Part shown: positions 10,303 to 20,598 of the stretch, piece after piece
Layout of the letters: every line of letters starts with the position of its first letter
Position numbering within the stretch: the stretch's first letter is position 1
From: Photobacterium damselae
GTDB taxonomy: Bacteria; Pseudomonadota; Gammaproteobacteria; Enterobacterales; Vibrionaceae
DNA length: 64,000 bases
Direction of reading: 5' to 3'
NCBI RefSeq assembly: GCF_003026815.1
Contig: NZ_PYOG01000004.1
Span: forward strand, 186,001 to 250,000
Position numbers and translations under genes: made by a program
Notes under the pieces: model-generated
What the model saw: only the letters and a program-made list of their open reading frames with translations
What the model was told of the DNA's origin: nothing
Database searches by the model: none

Positions 10303-11028
10303 ATGGCAATTTTAAAAGCGGAACACTTAGCAAAAAGCTACAACGGTCGTAAAGTCGTCTCCGATGTAAGCTTACAAGTTGAATCGGGTAAGATTGTTGG
10401 TCTGCTCGGCCCAAATGGTGCAGGTAAAACCACCTCTTTTTATATGATTGTCGGCCTTGTTGCCCGTGATGAAGGTGCCATCACCATTGATGACACTGAT
10501 ATCAGCTTACAACCGATGCATAACCGCTCGCGTATGGGTATTGGTTACTTGCCACAGGAAGCTTCAATTTTTCGTCGATTGAGCGTCCACGATAACTTAA
10601 TGGCGGTATTACAGACCCGTAAAGAATTGACCAAACAAGAGCGTCAAGATAAGTTGGAAGAACTGCTTGATGAGTTCAACATTCAACATATCCGTAATAG
10701 TATGGGTATGGCGCTATCAGGTGGTGAACGTCGTCGTGTTGAAATTGCACGAGCTTTAGCGGCTAATCCGAAATTTATTTTATTAGATGAGCCTTTTGCA
10801 GGTGTTGACCCAATTTCGGTTATTGATATTAAGAAAATCATTGAGCATCTGCGCGATCGTGGTCTAGGCGTCTTAATTACCGACCATAACGTTCGTGAAA
10901 CTCTGGATGTTTGTGAACATGCTTATATCGTAAGTCAGGGGCAGCTCATTGCAAATGGTACGCCAGAACAAGTACTTAACGATGAACATGTGAAACGAGT
11001 GTACTTAGGTGATCAATTCCGTTTATAA
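10303..11028 (+). CDS. lptB: LptB, ATPase of the LPS export transporter
   Basis: LptB drives LPS extraction from the inner membrane together with LptF and LptG. The 241-aa ABC protein shows Walker [10 protein letters not shown] (about 36-44), the LptB-typical signature [15 protein letters not shown], Walker [14 protein letters not shown] and the switch histidine ITDHNVRET. The gene is placed between lptA and rpoN, the usual arrangement. Confidence 0.97.
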   Translation: MAILKAEHLAKSYNGRKVVSDVSLQVESGKIVGLLGPNGAGKTTSFYMIVGLVARDEGAITIDDTDISLQPMHNRSRMGIGYLPQEASIFRRLSVHDNLMAVLQTRKELTKQERQDKLEELLDEFNIQHIRNSMGMALSGGERRRVEIARALAANPKFILLDEPFAGVDPISVIDIKKIIEHLRDRGLGVLITDHNVRETLDVCEHAYIVSQGQLIANGTPEQVLNDEHVKRVYLGDQFRL

Positions 11029-11099
11029 AAACAATAAATAATCGTCTAATATCATATACAACCATACCAATAAAAATAACGACAGGTGAAGATAGCGAC

Positions 11100-12563
11100 A
11101 TGAAGACATCTCTCCAGCTCAAGCTTGGCCAACAATTGGCAATGACGCCACAATTGCAGCAAGCCATTCGCCTGTTGCAACTTTCGACCTTAGATCTACA
11201 GCAGGAGATCCAAGAAGCTCTCGATGCCAATCCCCTTCTTGAGTTAGAAGAGAATCTTGCTGATAACGAAGAAAATAAACCTTCGGACTCTGATTATTCA
11301 GACTCTCACGATGAGATCAAAGACAGTGAATCTTTTGATACCTCAGAAGTAATTGAACAACAAGAGATGCCGCAAGACTTACCTGTCGATACAACTTGGG
11401 ATGATGTCTACAGTGCCGGAACCGGTAGCACAGGTATTGCCCTTGATGACGATATGCCTATCTATCAAGGGGAAACGACCGAATCGCTGCAAGACTATCT
11501 GATGTGGCAGGTCCAATTAACCCCATTTAGTGACACCGATCTGGCTATTGCCACTGCTATTATTGATGCGGTTGACGATCAAGGTTATCTAAGTTGTTCA
11601 AGCCAAGATATTCTTGAAAGCTTAGGTGATGATGAAGTAGAACTTGATGAGGTTGAAGCTGTTCTTAAACGCATTCAACAATTTGACCCGCTTGGAGTTG
11701 CCTCCCGTAACTTACAAGAATGTCTTCTGCTACAACTTGCGACCTACGCACCAGAAACCCTCTGGCTTAATGAAGCCAAAATGTTACTATCTCAACATAT
11801 CGATTTATTAGGCAATCGCGACTTTCGCCAATTAATGCGAGAAACTAAGCTCAAAGAGGCAGAACTTAAAGAAGTAATGCAACTGATTCATGGCTTAGAC
11901 CCACGACCTGGCAATAGAGTGGTTGCAACGGAAACCGAATATGTGGTACCAGATGTATCCGTCTATAAAGACAACGGTAAATGGGTCGTAACCATCAATC
12001 CAGATAGCGTGCCACGAATTAAGGTTAATGAGCAATATGCTGCCCTGAGTAAACAGACGCGCAATAGTGCTGATAGCCAATTTATTAAAACCCATTTGCA
12101 AGATGCTAAATGGTTAATTAAGAGCTTAGAAAGCCGCAACGAGACATTACTAAAAGTAGCTCGTTGTATTGTTGAACACCAACAGGACTTCTTCGAATAT
12201 GGTGAAGAAGCAATGAAACCTATGGTGCTTAACGATATCGCCTTAGCGGTTGATATGCATGAATCAACCATTTCTCGAGTTACGACTCAGAAATACATGC
12301 ATACACCACGCGGTATTTTTGAACTGAAATATTTCTTCTCCAGTCATGTCAGTACGGATAGTGGTGGTGAATGTTCATCAACAGCCATTCGTGCTTTAGT
12401 AAAGAAACTGGTTGCCGCTGAGAATCAAAGCAAACCTCTTAGTGACAGCAAGATTGCAACATTACTGGCAGAGCAAGGGATCATGGTCGCACGACGGACA
12501 ATTGCTAAATATCGTGAATCTCTTGGTATTCCGCCTTCGAATCAGCGAAAACGTCTGATCTAG
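11100..12563 (+). CDS. rpoN: RpoN, RNA polymerase sigma-54 factor
   Basis: Sigma-54 directs RNA polymerase to -24/-12 promoters and needs AAA+ activators; in vibrios it controls flagella, nitrogen use and often biofilm traits. The 487-aa product has the glutamine-rich region I ([20 protein letters not shown]), an acidic region II (about 55-110), the core-binding and helix-turn-helix regions, and the RpoN box [18 protein letters not shown] at the C-terminus. AGGTGA precedes the ATG at 11100. Downstream genes are the classic rpoN companions hpf, ptsN, rapZ and npr. Confidence 0.97.
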   Translation: MKTSLQLKLGQQLAMTPQLQQAIRLLQLSTLDLQQEIQEALDANPLLELEENLADNEENKPSDSDYSDSHDEIKDSESFDTSEVIEQQEMPQDLPVDTTWDDVYSAGTGSTGIALDDDMPIYQGETTESLQDYLMWQVQLTPFSDTDLAIATAIIDAVDDQGYLSCSSQDILESLGDDEVELDEVEAVLKRIQQFDPLGVASRNLQECLLLQLATYAPETLWLNEAKMLLSQHIDLLGNRDFRQLMRETKLKEAELKEVMQLIHGLDPRPGNRVVATETEYVVPDVSVYKDNGKWVVTINPDSVPRIKVNEQYAALSKQTRNSADSQFIKTHLQDAKWLIKSLESRNETLLKVARCIVEHQQDFFEYGEEAMKPMVLNDIALAVDMHESTISRVTTQKYMHTPRGIFELKYFFSSHVSTDSGGECSSTAIRALVKKLVAAENQSKPLSDSKIATLLAEQGIMVARRTIAKYRESLGIPPSNQRKRLI

Positions 12564-12599
12564 AAGCCCTAGTTCAGACCCAACAAAAGGAAGATGTCT

Positions 12600-12887
12600 A
12601 TGCAAATTGTAATTACTGGACACAATGTTGAAGTGACTGACGCTCTTCGTGAATACGTAACAACTAAGTTCGATAAACTGGATCGCTTTTTCGATAAAAT
12701 AAACCACATTCACGTGATCCTTAATGTGGAAAAATTACAGCAGGTGGCTGAGGCGACTTTGCAGGTAAATGCGGGAGATATCCACGCTAAAGCGGATTCA
12801 GATAACATGTATTCCGCCATTGATGCTCTGACGGATAAACTGGTTCGTCAGTTAAATAAACATAAAGAGAAACTCAATAGTCATTAA
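12600..12887 (+). CDS. hpf: HPF, ribosome hibernation promoting factor
   Basis: HPF binds the 30S subunit and promotes 100S ribosome dimers in stationary phase. The product is a short-type HPF of 95 aa (MQIVITGHNVEVTDALREYV, then HVILNVEKLQQVAEATLQVN). An ATG at 12594 is also in frame, but the AGGA at 12588-12591 is ideally spaced for the ATG at 12600 and much too close for 12594, and the shorter protein equals the E. coli length. Confidence 0.95.
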   Translation: MQIVITGHNVEVTDALREYVTTKFDKLDRFFDKINHIHVILNVEKLQQVAEATLQVNAGDIHAKADSDNMYSAIDALTDKLVRQLNKHKEKLNSH

Positions 12888-12889
12888 CC

Positions 12890-13339
12890 ATGCAACTGAG
12901 TAACGTATTAAGCATAGACTGCACCAAAAGTGCAGTCTCATGCTCAAGTAAAAAACGCGCCCTAGAGATCATCAGTGAAATCGCTGCTGAACATTTAGAT
13001 CAAAATCCTCAGCCCCTATTTGATTGCATGCTCAATCGTGAAAAAATGGGTACAACGGGGATTGGTAATGGTATTGCAATACCTCATGGGCGTATCAATA
13101 ACAGCGATAAAGCTATTGCAGTGTTTATTCAATCGCAAGAACCCATTGAGTTCGATGCTATTGATAATCAACCTGTCGATCTGCTTTTTGCCCTACTTGT
13201 TCCTGAAAATCAGTGCTCTGAGCATCTAAAAACACTCTCTGCCATTGCTGAAAAACTCAGTGATAAACAGCTTTGTAAACAACTACGTTGTGCGCAAAGC
13301 GATGAAGAGTTATACCAACTCATCACCCATGAATCATAA
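12890..13339 (+). CDS. ptsN: PtsN, EIIA-Ntr of the nitrogen phosphotransferase system
   Basis: PtsN is the terminal phospho-acceptor of the regulatory PTS-Ntr chain (PtsP, NPr, EIIA-Ntr) and influences potassium uptake and metabolism. The 149-aa product is one PTS EIIA type-2 domain, with the phosphorylatable His66 in GIGNGIAIPHGR. It lies 2 bp after hpf. Confidence 0.95.
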   Translation: MQLSNVLSIDCTKSAVSCSSKKRALEIISEIAAEHLDQNPQPLFDCMLNREKMGTTGIGNGIAIPHGRINNSDKAIAVFIQSQEPIEFDAIDNQPVDLLFALLVPENQCSEHLKTLSAIAEKLSDKQLCKQLRCAQSDEELYQLITHES

Positions 13340-13375
13340 CCCTCTCATCCAGACCACCATTGAGGTAATCGCACC

Positions 13376-14227
13376 ATGAGATTAATGGTTGTTAGCGGCC
13401 GCTCCGGATCAGGGAAGTCTGTTGCATTACGCGTATTAGAAGATTTAGGTTACTACTGTGTTGATAACCTTCCTGTTAACCTACTTACCCAATTTATCGA
13501 AACCATCGGCGACGAGCAGCAAGATGTCGCTGTCAGCTTAGATGTTCGCAATATGCCAAGCGACACCCAGGCATTGGAGATGATCCTTAATGACCTGAGT
13601 AATAAAGTTGACCTTAATATCCTCTTCCTTGATGCCGATAACAAAGAACTCGTTAAACGCTATAGCGAGACTCGCCGATTGCATCCCTTGTCTCGTGATA
13701 ATATGAGCTTAGAACAAGCCATTTTATCTGAATCTAAAATCATGGAAGTGATTAAAGAGCGTGCAGATCTGGTTGTTGATACCACTGGGAAATCAATTCA
13801 CGATCTCAGTGAAACTGTTCGTAGCCGTGTTCTAGGCCGTGAATCTCGTGAGTTAATCCTTGTATTTGAATCATTTGGATTTAAATATGGATTACCAACA
13901 GACGCTGACTATGTCTTTGATGTTCGATTTTTACCAAACCCTCATTGGGTGCCAGAATTAAAGCCCCAAACAGGATTAGATGAAGGCGTAAAAACCTTCC
14001 TAGCCAGTCATGCAGAAGTGAATCAGTTGATCTACCAAGTTCGTAATTTCATTGAAACTTGGTTACCTATGCTAGAAAAAAATAATCGCAGCTATGTCAC
14101 TGTGGCTATTGGTTGTACTGGCGGTCAACATCGCTCGGTTTATATAGCGCAACAGTTGGCAGAGTATTTCCAGCGTAGTGGTCAGCAAATTCGCATTCGC
14201 CACCGTACTTTGGAAGGTAAAAAATGA
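13376..14227 (+). CDS. rapZ: RapZ, RNase adapter protein
   Basis: RapZ binds the small RNA GlmZ and presents it to RNase E, controlling glucosamine-6-phosphate synthesis. The 283-aa product has an N-terminal P-loop ([14 protein letters not shown], residues 7-20) and the C-terminal RNA-binding domain with [25 protein letters not shown] lies upstream of the ATG at 13376. It overlaps npr by 4 bp (ATGA). Confidence 0.96.
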   Translation: MRLMVVSGRSGSGKSVALRVLEDLGYYCVDNLPVNLLTQFIETIGDEQQDVAVSLDVRNMPSDTQALEMILNDLSNKVDLNILFLDADNKELVKRYSETRRLHPLSRDNMSLEQAILSESKIMEVIKERADLVVDTTGKSIHDLSETVRSRVLGRESRELILVFESFGFKYGLPTDADYVFDVRFLPNPHWVPELKPQTGLDEGVKTFLASHAEVNQLIYQVRNFIETWLPMLEKNNRSYVTVAIGCTGGQHRSVYIAQQLAEYFQRSGQQIRIRHRTLEGKK

Positions 14228-14496
14228 CGACCAGTCGCCAAGTCTATATTAAGAATCGACTCGGTTTACATGCTCGCGCAGCCATCAAAATTGTAGAAAC
14301 GGCACAAAGCTATCAAGCAACGATTACACTCTGTAATGGTGAAAAATGTGCAACTGCTGACGGAGTGATGGGCTTATTGATGCTAGAGTCAGCTCAAGGC
14401 CAGCAAATTACCGTTTCAGCTCAAGGTGAGCAGAGTGAACAAGCTTTGACTGCCATTTGCCATCTGATTGAAGCTGGATTTGACGAAGAAAGCTGA
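14224..14496 (+). CDS. npr: NPr, phosphocarrier of the nitrogen PTS
   Basis: NPr transfers phosphate from PtsP to PtsN. The 90-aa HPr-fold protein has the active-site histidine at 16 ([10 protein letters not shown]) and the regulatory-site region [11 protein letters not shown]. It is translationally coupled to rapZ and is the last gene of the rpoN operon, which ends at a strong terminator. Confidence 0.95.
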   Translation: MTTSRQVYIKNRLGLHARAAIKIVETAQSYQATITLCNGEKCATADGVMGLLMLESAQGQQITVSAQGEQSEQALTAICHLIEAGFDEES

Positions 14497-14583
14497 TCTT
14501 CTGGGGTTCTTAATATCAAACTCTGACTAAAAAGACAGCAAAAGAGAAATGCGGCGAAAATCGTTAAGTTAGCCGACAAATGC

Positions 14584-14623
14584 AGAGAAAGTTATTACTT
14601 AGTGGTATAACTTTCTCTTTTTT
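14584..14623 (+). terminator. Rho-independent terminator of the lpt-rpoN-npr operon
   Basis: A perfect 12-bp stem (14584-14595 with 14607-14618) and an 11-nt loop are followed by five T residues. It lies about 90 bp after npr. Confidence 0.88.
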
Positions 14624-14756
14624 ATTCTTATCATAAAACACCATTCAAAATTTTTATGCGCTTGTCTTGATTTCTAATGAGACAATCACTCATTTATTAC
14701 GTTAAAATTCAGATTATTGCGCCATTAATTTAAAAACAACAGTGGGCCTAATACCT

Positions 14757-16115
14757 ATGGCGGACGTATTAGAACAAGATCAAACCCATCAAACATTACA
14801 AGAAGTTAATAAAGCTCTCGAAAGCGGGATGTTTGTCCATGTACGCCGAATGCTTCAGGATATGGAGCCGGAGGACATTGCTCACCTTTTAGAAGCCTCT
14901 CCACCAAAAGAGCGTCAAGTGCTGTGGCAGTTGACGGATCCGGAAGAGCAAGGTGACATCCTAGAAGAGCTATCTGAAGATGTAAAAGATGGTATCGTCT
15001 CACAAATGGATCCAGAGAAACTGGCGGCCGTTACTGAGGGGATGGAAAGTGATGACATCGCATACGTATTGCGTAGCTTACCTGATGATAAATATCAGGA
15101 AGTATTGGCGCAAATGGATGCAACAGATCGTCATCGAATCGAAAAAGCACTAGCCTACCCTGAAGATAGCGCTGGCGGCATTATGAGTACTGACTTCATC
15201 ACAATTCGTGGTGATGTCTCAACCGATGTTGTATTGCGTTATCTTCGTATGCGAGGCGAACTTCCAGAAGCCACTGATACTTTGTATGTGGTTGATGAAG
15301 AAGAAAAACTGATTGGTCATATCTCTCTGTCAACTCTGGTTACTACACAGCCTGATGTTGAAATTAAAGATGTGATGGACGATACAGATGAAGCCATTCC
15401 TGTGGATATGGACGATGGTGAAATCGCCAATCTGTTTGAACGTCGTAACTGGTTATCCGCTCCGGTTGTTGATGCCAATAATCAACTGGTTGGCCGTATT
15501 ACCATTGATGACGTGGTTGACGTAATCCGTGAAGATGCTGAGCACTCAATGATGAGTATGGCGGGTATGGACGATGACGAAGATACCTTTGCCCCAGTAT
15601 TAAAATCGGCAAAAAGTCGTAGTATCTGGCTTGGTGTTAACGTATTAACCGCTCTAGCTGCCGCATCTGTCTCCAATATGTTTGAAGACACGCTATCAAA
15701 AATGGCTGCTATTGCTGTTTTAATGACCATTGTTCCTTCAATGGGTGGCGTTGCTGGTAACCAAACTGTCGCACTGGTAATTCGTGGTTTAGCTGTTGGT
15801 CATATCGGTGATTCCAACACTCGTTGGCTACTGAGTAAAGAAGCACGAGTTGGCCTTATTAATGGTCTTCTATGGGCATTAATTATCGGTGGTGTCGTGG
15901 TTCTGTGGAAAGGCAATCTGATTCTCGGAGCCATTATTGCAGGTGCAATGCTTACCAACCTTTTCGTGGCAGGTGTTGCTGGTGTGGTTATTCCAATCAT
16001 GCTTAAGAAGCTAAAAATCGACCCAGCGCTTGCGGGGGGAATGGCTTTAACAACCTGTACCGATATTGTCGGCTTATTTGTATTCTTAGGTCTTGCGACC
16101 GTATTTTTACAATAA
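14757..16115 (+). CDS. mgtE: MgtE, magnesium channel/transporter
   Basis: MgtE is an inner-membrane Mg2+ channel gated by cytosolic Mg2+. From the ATG at 14757 it is 452 aa: an N-terminal MgtE domain of helical repeats, a CBS pair at about 135-255 (MSTDFITIRGDVSTDVVLRY, then WLSAPVVDANNQLVGRITID), and five C-terminal membrane helices with SMGGVAGNQTVALVIRGLAV. A GTG at 14742 would add five residues; the ATG (MADVLEQDQT) is preferred. No Mg2+ riboswitch was recognised in the leader. Confidence 0.93.
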   Translation: MADVLEQDQTHQTLQEVNKALESGMFVHVRRMLQDMEPEDIAHLLEASPPKERQVLWQLTDPEEQGDILEELSEDVKDGIVSQMDPEKLAAVTEGMESDDIAYVLRSLPDDKYQEVLAQMDATDRHRIEKALAYPEDSAGGIMSTDFITIRGDVSTDVVLRYLRMRGELPEATDTLYVVDEEEKLIGHISLSTLVTTQPDVEIKDVMDDTDEAIPVDMDDGEIANLFERRNWLSAPVVDANNQLVGRITIDDVVDVIREDAEHSMMSMAGMDDDEDTFAPVLKSAKSRSIWLGVNVLTALAAASVSNMFEDTLSKMAAIAVLMTIVPSMGGVAGNQTVALVIRGLAVGHIGDSNTRWLLSKEARVGLINGLLWALIIGGVVVLWKGNLILGAIIAGAMLTNLFVAGVAGVVIPIMLKKLKIDPALAGGMALTTCTDIVGLFVFLGLATVFLQ

Positions 16116-16138
16116 TCTAGACCCAATCAAGTTGTTAA

Positions 16139-16171
16139 AAAGGCCCAAGGAGAATACTCATTGGGCCTTTT
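16139..16171. terminator. Bidirectional terminator between mgtE and pmbA
   Basis: A 10-bp perfect stem (16139-16148 with 16161-16170) lies between the convergent mgtE and pmbA genes, with A-rich and T-rich flanks. Confidence 0.8.
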
Positions 16172-16210
16172 GTTTTATTCCATCACAGAAAGTTTTTCGA
16201 AAAGCTTCTG

Positions 16211-17554
16211 CTACTCACCAGCAATCTTCATCGAGTCTAATAAGATAGAACCCGTTTGGATTTGGCTGCGAGTTTCAATATCTGAACCTACCGCCACGAT
16301 ATTTTTCATCATGTCAGCTAAGTTACCAGCAATGGTTATCTCAGAAACAGGGAATTGAATTTCACCATTTTCAACCCAAAAACCTGCTGCACCACGGGAA
16401 TAATCGCCAGTAACAATATTAACGCCCTGTCCCATAAGCTCGGTAACCAACAGACCTCGATCCATTTTTTTCAGCATTTGAGTAAAGTTTTCACCCGTAG
16501 AGCTTACTAACCAGTTATGAATACCACCAGCATGACCTGTTGGCTGACGATTCATTTTACGAGCCGCATAACTGGTTAATAGGTAGGTCGCTAACTGACC
16601 ATCTTTAATGATCTCTAAATCTTTAGTTGCTAAGCCTTCGCTATCAAACGGCGTACTTGCCATACCACGTAAGATATGTGGACGCTCACTGATATTTAGC
16701 CAATTAGGGAAAATTTCTTCACCTAACTTATCTAATAAAAAAGACGACTTACGATATAGGTTCGCACCACTGATACCCATCACTAAATGACCAAATAGTC
16801 CCGTTGCGATATCGGCGGCAAACATTACAGGAGCTTCGCGTGTTGATAATTTTTGTGCATCAACGCGACCCACAGTACGCTCTGCTGCGTGGCGACCCAC
16901 TTTTTCAGGCGTCCACATATCGCAAGCACGACGAGCCGTGGTATAGCTGTAATCGCGCTCCATTTCGCCATTTTTACCTTGAGCAATCACACAACAACTG
17001 ATGCTATGACGGCTAGAAGCATAACTGGCTAACATGCCATGGCTATTACCATAAACACGAATACCATAGTGGCTGTCATAGCTCGCACCGTCGCTCTGCT
17101 TAATTCGAGGATCATAAGCCATCGCAGCTTCTTCTGCGGCAATGGCGATTTCAGCAGCGCGATCTGGTTCTGGCTCATCTGGGTGGAACAGATCTAAATC
17201 TGGAATATCTTTTGCCATCAACTCTTTTGGACCAGGCCCTGCAAAAGGATCTTCCGAGGTGTAGCTGGCAATATCTAATGCTGCAGCGACCGTTTGAGCA
17301 ATGGCATTTTCACTAAGATCAGAGGTAGATGCGCTGCCTTTACGCTGACCGCGGTACACAGTAATACCTAAAGCACCATCGCTGTTAAACTCAACATTTT
17401 CCACTTCACTCAAACGAGTTGAAACGCTGATGCCTGTTGTTTTATTAATAGCAACTTCAGCGGCATCGGCTTTTTGTCCAGCCATTTCAAGGGCTTTGGC
17501 AACAGCAGCTTCAAGCTCAACACGCTGCTGAGCTACCTGTTCTCTTACGTCCAT
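16211..17554 (-). CDS. pmbA: PmbA/TldE, metalloprotease subunit
   Basis: TldE (PmbA) forms a heterodimer with TldD that degrades unfolded peptides and matures some modified peptides such as microcin B17. The 447-aa product shows the family features ([20 protein letters not shown], then [19 protein letters not shown]) and lacks the HExxxH metal motif, as expected for the non-catalytic partner. tldD is present 2 kb away on the same strand, with darP between them on the other strand. Confidence 0.95.
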   Translation of the reverse strand: MDVREQVAQQRVELEAAVAKALEMAGQKADAAEVAINKTTGISVSTRLSEVENVEFNSDGALGITVYRGQRKGSASTSDLSENAIAQTVAAALDIASYTSEDPFAGPGPKELMAKDIPDLDLFHPDEPEPDRAAEIAIAAEEAAMAYDPRIKQSDGASYDSHYGIRVYGNSHGMLASYASSRHSISCCVIAQGKNGEMERDYSYTTARRACDMWTPEKVGRHAAERTVGRVDAQKLSTREAPVMFAADIATGLFGHLVMGISGANLYRKSSFLLDKLGEEIFPNWLNISERPHILRGMASTPFDSEGLATKDLEIIKDGQLATYLLTSYAARKMNRQPTGHAGGIHNWLVSSTGENFTQMLKKMDRGLLVTELMGQGVNIVTGDYSRGAAGFWVENGEIQFPVSEITIAGNLADMMKNIVAVGSDIETRSQIQTGSILLDSMKIAGE

Positions 17555-17665
17555 ACTTTTCTTTTCTCGGAATTGGCATTATTAGTTATAGAATAATGGA
17601 ATTTACGCCCAAAATCGTTATTAAACTGATAAAATAGAATCATTAACCCCCTTAGTGAGCCCATT

Positions 17666-18190
17666 ATGAGCCGTAAAAACAAAAAAGCCCCTTGGGAAGA
17701 AGAAGAGGAAATCATCTGGGTAAGTAAATCCGAGATGAAGCGCGACATGGAAGAGCTGCAAAAAATTGGTGAAGAGCTGGTAGAGCTTAAACCAAATGCC
17801 CTTGCCAAAATGCCTCTTGATGAAGATATGATGGACGCAATTAAAGACGCACAACGCTTTACGAAAGAAGCTCGTCGTCGTCAGTTGCAGTACATCGGTA
17901 AGCAGATGCGTTTTATTGATCTAGAACCAATTGAAGCAGCTCTAGATAAACTACGTAATAAGCACTCTCAACAAACCGTGATGTTGAAAAAGCTTGAGCA
18001 AAAACGTGATAAATTGATCGAAAACGGAGACAGCATGATCAATGCTATCTTAGTTGATCACCCTCACGCAGATCGCCAGCACTTACGTCAATTGGTTCGC
18101 CAAGCAGGTAAAGAGAAGGCACAACAAAAACCAGGCAAAGCATTTAAAGAGATCTTCCAGTACCTAAAAGAGTTGTACATTCAAGACTAA
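17666..18190 (+). CDS. darP: DarP (YjgA), ribosome biogenesis factor
   Basis: DarP/YjgA associates with the pre-50S particle and supports assembly of the large ribosomal subunit. The 174-aa, charged, helical protein matches the family ([20 protein letters not shown], then [16 protein letters not shown]) and its usual length. It is divergent from pmbA, as is common in gammaproteobacteria. Confidence 0.94.
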   Translation: MSRKNKKAPWEEEEEIIWVSKSEMKRDMEELQKIGEELVELKPNALAKMPLDEDMMDAIKDAQRFTKEARRRQLQYIGKQMRFIDLEPIEAALDKLRNKHSQQTVMLKKLEQKRDKLIENGDSMINAILVDHPHADRQHLRQLVRQAGKEKAQQKPGKAFKEIFQYLKELYIQD

Positions 18191-18230
18191 TTAAATGTTG
18201 AATCTGTAGTGTTTACCTATTCAAAAACAA

Positions 18231-18268
18231 AAAATGCCAGTATCCAATAAGGAGCCTGGCATTTTTTT
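18231..18268. terminator. Bidirectional terminator between darP and tldD
   Basis: A 10-bp perfect stem (18231-18240 with 18256-18265) has an A-run before it and a T-run to 18268. It serves the convergent darP and tldD genes. Confidence 0.85.
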
Positions 18269-18288
18269 ATTCAGAAGTTAACTCGCAA

Positions 18289-19737
18289 CTATTGAGTGCC
18301 ACCCACAGTCATGGAATCTAACTTCAAGGTTGGTTGACCAACGCCGACAGGAATACTTTGGCCGGCTTTACCACACACACCAACCCCTTTATCGATCTGA
18401 AGATCATTTCCGACCATAGAAACTTGCTGCATAGCTTCAATACCACTACCCACAAGCGTTGCACCTTTAATAGGAGTTGTGATCTTACCGTTTTCAATTA
18501 AGTAAGCTTCTGATGCTGAGAACACAAATTTACCGGAAGTAATATCAACCTGACCACCACCAAAGTTCGGGGCATAGATACCTTTTTTCACACTAGCAAT
18601 GATTTCTTCTGGCGAGTGCTCACCTGGTAACATGTAAGTATTGGTCATACGAGGCATTGGAAGATGTGCATAAGACTCACGACGACCATTACCGGTTGGA
18701 GCAACACCCATTAAGCGAGCATTGTGCTTATCTTGCATGTAACCTTTAAGTTTACCGCCCTCAACCAACACATTGTATTGGCCTGGAGTACCCTCATCAT
18801 CGACATTAATAGATCCACGCAGATCCGGTAGTGTGCCATCATCAACAATAGTACATAGTGATGATGTGACTTGCTCTCCAAGCTGTCCACTGAACATAGA
18901 AGAGCCTTTACGGTTAAAGTCCCCCTCTAAGCCATGACCAACCGCTTCATGCAACAATACGCCAGGCCAGCCTGCCCCTAATACCACAGGCATAGTTCCA
19001 GCTGGTGCTGCTTGTGCTTCTAAACTTACTAATGCTTGACGAATCGCTTCATCGGCAAAATGTAACGCAACACTCTTACCATTTTCATCTTCTGCTAAGA
19101 ATGCTTGATAGCCATAACGACCACCGCCACCAGCACTGCCACGTTCGCGTTTGTCGCCACGCTCAACTAATACGCTAATCGATAAGCGAACCAATGGGCG
19201 AACATCAGCAGCATAAGTACCATCAAGGCCTGCCACTAAAATCTGTTCATTAACACCATTAATGCTAACTGAAACCTCAGTCACCAAAGGTTCTTTAGTG
19301 CGAATATAGCTATCAATTTGCTGCAATAATTCAATTTTCTGCTGCTTATCCATCGTTGTTAATGGATCGACAGGTGCATAAATACCACTCGCCGTAACGG
19401 GAACAAAAGCTTGTACCTGAGCACTACGACCTTGACGCGCAATACCACGAGCCGCTTTTGCACTTTGCTCTAGAGCTAATAGATTGATCTGATCAGAATA
19501 AGCAAAACCTGTTTTCTCACCAGAAATCGCTCGAACCCCAACACCACGGTCAATATTAAACGAACCGTCTTTAATGATGCTGTCTTCAAGAACTAACGAT
19601 TCATGCCAGCAAGATTGGAAATAGATATCAGCATAATCCACATCTCGAGTAGCAATCTTAGCTAGAATAGCTTGTAACTCGTCTTGACCCATATCAGCCT
19701 GAGCCAACATGGTCTTTTCTACTGTGTTTAGGGTCAT
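18289..19737 (-). CDS. tldD: TldD, zinc metalloprotease
   Basis: TldD is the catalytic subunit of the TldD/E protease. The 482-aa product contains the metal-binding motif [11 protein letters not shown], preceded by GAGWPGVLL, and the glycine-rich [13 protein letters not shown] segment. It is the last gene of the maf-rng-yhdP-nit-tldD cluster, 12 bp after the nitrilase-family gene. Confidence 0.96.
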   Translation of the reverse strand: MTLNTVEKTMLAQADMGQDELQAILAKIATRDVDYADIYFQSCWHESLVLEDSIIKDGSFNIDRGVGVRAISGEKTGFAYSDQINLLALEQSAKAARGIARQGRSAQVQAFVPVTASGIYAPVDPLTTMDKQQKIELLQQIDSYIRTKEPLVTEVSVSINGVNEQILVAGLDGTYAADVRPLVRLSISVLVERGDKRERGSAGGGGRYGYQAFLAEDENGKSVALHFADEAIRQALVSLEAQAAPAGTMPVVLGAGWPGVLLHEAVGHGLEGDFNRKGSSMFSGQLGEQVTSSLCTIVDDGTLPDLRGSINVDDEGTPGQYNVLVEGGKLKGYMQDKHNARLMGVAPTGNGRRESYAHLPMPRMTNTYMLPGEHSPEEIIASVKKGIYAPNFGGGQVDITSGKFVFSASEAYLIENGKITTPIKGATLVGSGIEAMQQVSMVGNDLQIDKGVGVCGKAGQSIPVGVGQPTLKLDSMTVGGTQ

Positions 19738-19749
19738 TCAATAACTCTT

Positions 19750-20571
19750 TTAATTGAGAGGCTGAAGATGCAAACGGGCATGATCAACCACAGGCATATT
19801 AGTTCGAATTGTTTTTGTTAGCTGCGGATCAACATGTGCCGTAATGACACCCGTTCCTTGTTGCTGACACACGACAACTTGTCCCCATGGATCAATCACC
19901 ATTGAATGACCCCAGGTTTCTCGGGATTCGTTATGTTCACCCCATTGTGCAGCAGCGATTACCCAACATTGGGTTTCAATCGCACGTGCTCGTAATAAGA
20001 CTTCCCAGTGCGCTTTTCCTGTTACACGAGTAAAGGCCGCTGGTACCACAATAATATCAGCACCTTGCTCTCGCAGTGCCGTATATAACTGTGGGAAGCG
20101 CACATCATAGCAGATACTCATGCCAATGTTGCCAAATGGCGTACTGACGACTTTTATTTCATCGCCAGGCTTAAAGGTATCTGATTCTCGATAGCTATGG
20201 TGTTGATCGGCCACTTCAACATCAAACATATGCAGTTTATTGTAATGTTCGTGTAATCGACCCTGATCATCATAAAGTAAAGCCGTGGCTGTCACCGCAC
20301 CATCTTGCTGACGAATAGGCATTGAGCCAATTAATAACCAGATACCTAATTGTTTTGCAAAGTGAGCGAGTTCTGTTTGAATAGGACCATCATTGAGTGG
20401 CTCTGCAACTTTGTGATAATCCTCTTTGCTACCAAAGACAACTGTATTTTCGGGTGTCACGATCAGTTTGGCACCTTGCAGTTGTAAGCCTTTCAATTTT
20501 TTCTTTAGCTTTAATAAATTATGCTCAGGATCTGCCCCTGAGTTCATCTGCACAATCCCAACTTTAGTCAT
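19750..20571 (-). CDS. Nitrilase-family carbon-nitrogen hydrolase (Nit1-like, probable deaminated-glutathione amidase)
   Basis: The 273-aa product has the Glu-Lys-Cys triad of the nitrilase superfamily: Glu in VTPENTVVFG, Lys in HYNKLHMFDVEV and Cys in GMSICYDVRFPQLY. The last of these, with SYRESDTFKPGDE, fits the Nit1 branch, whose members hydrolyse deaminated glutathione; that substrate is an inference. The ATG at 20571 is chosen because GGAAAGG lies 9 bp upstream; an in-frame TTG at 20589 overlaps this site. It follows yhdP closely. Confidence 0.85.
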   Translation of the reverse strand: MTKVGIVQMNSGADPEHNLLKLKKKLKGLQLQGAKLIVTPENTVVFGSKEDYHKVAEPLNDGPIQTELAHFAKQLGIWLLIGSMPIRQQDGAVTATALLYDDQGRLHEHYNKLHMFDVEVADQHHSYRESDTFKPGDEIKVVSTPFGNIGMSICYDVRFPQLYTALREQGADIIVVPAAFTRVTGKAHWEVLLRARAIETQCWVIAAAQWGEHNESRETWGHSMVIDPWGQVVVCQQQGTGVITAHVDPQLTKTIRTNMPVVDHARLHLQPLN

Positions 20572-20598
20572 GGCTAATATCCTTTCCAACTTTACTTT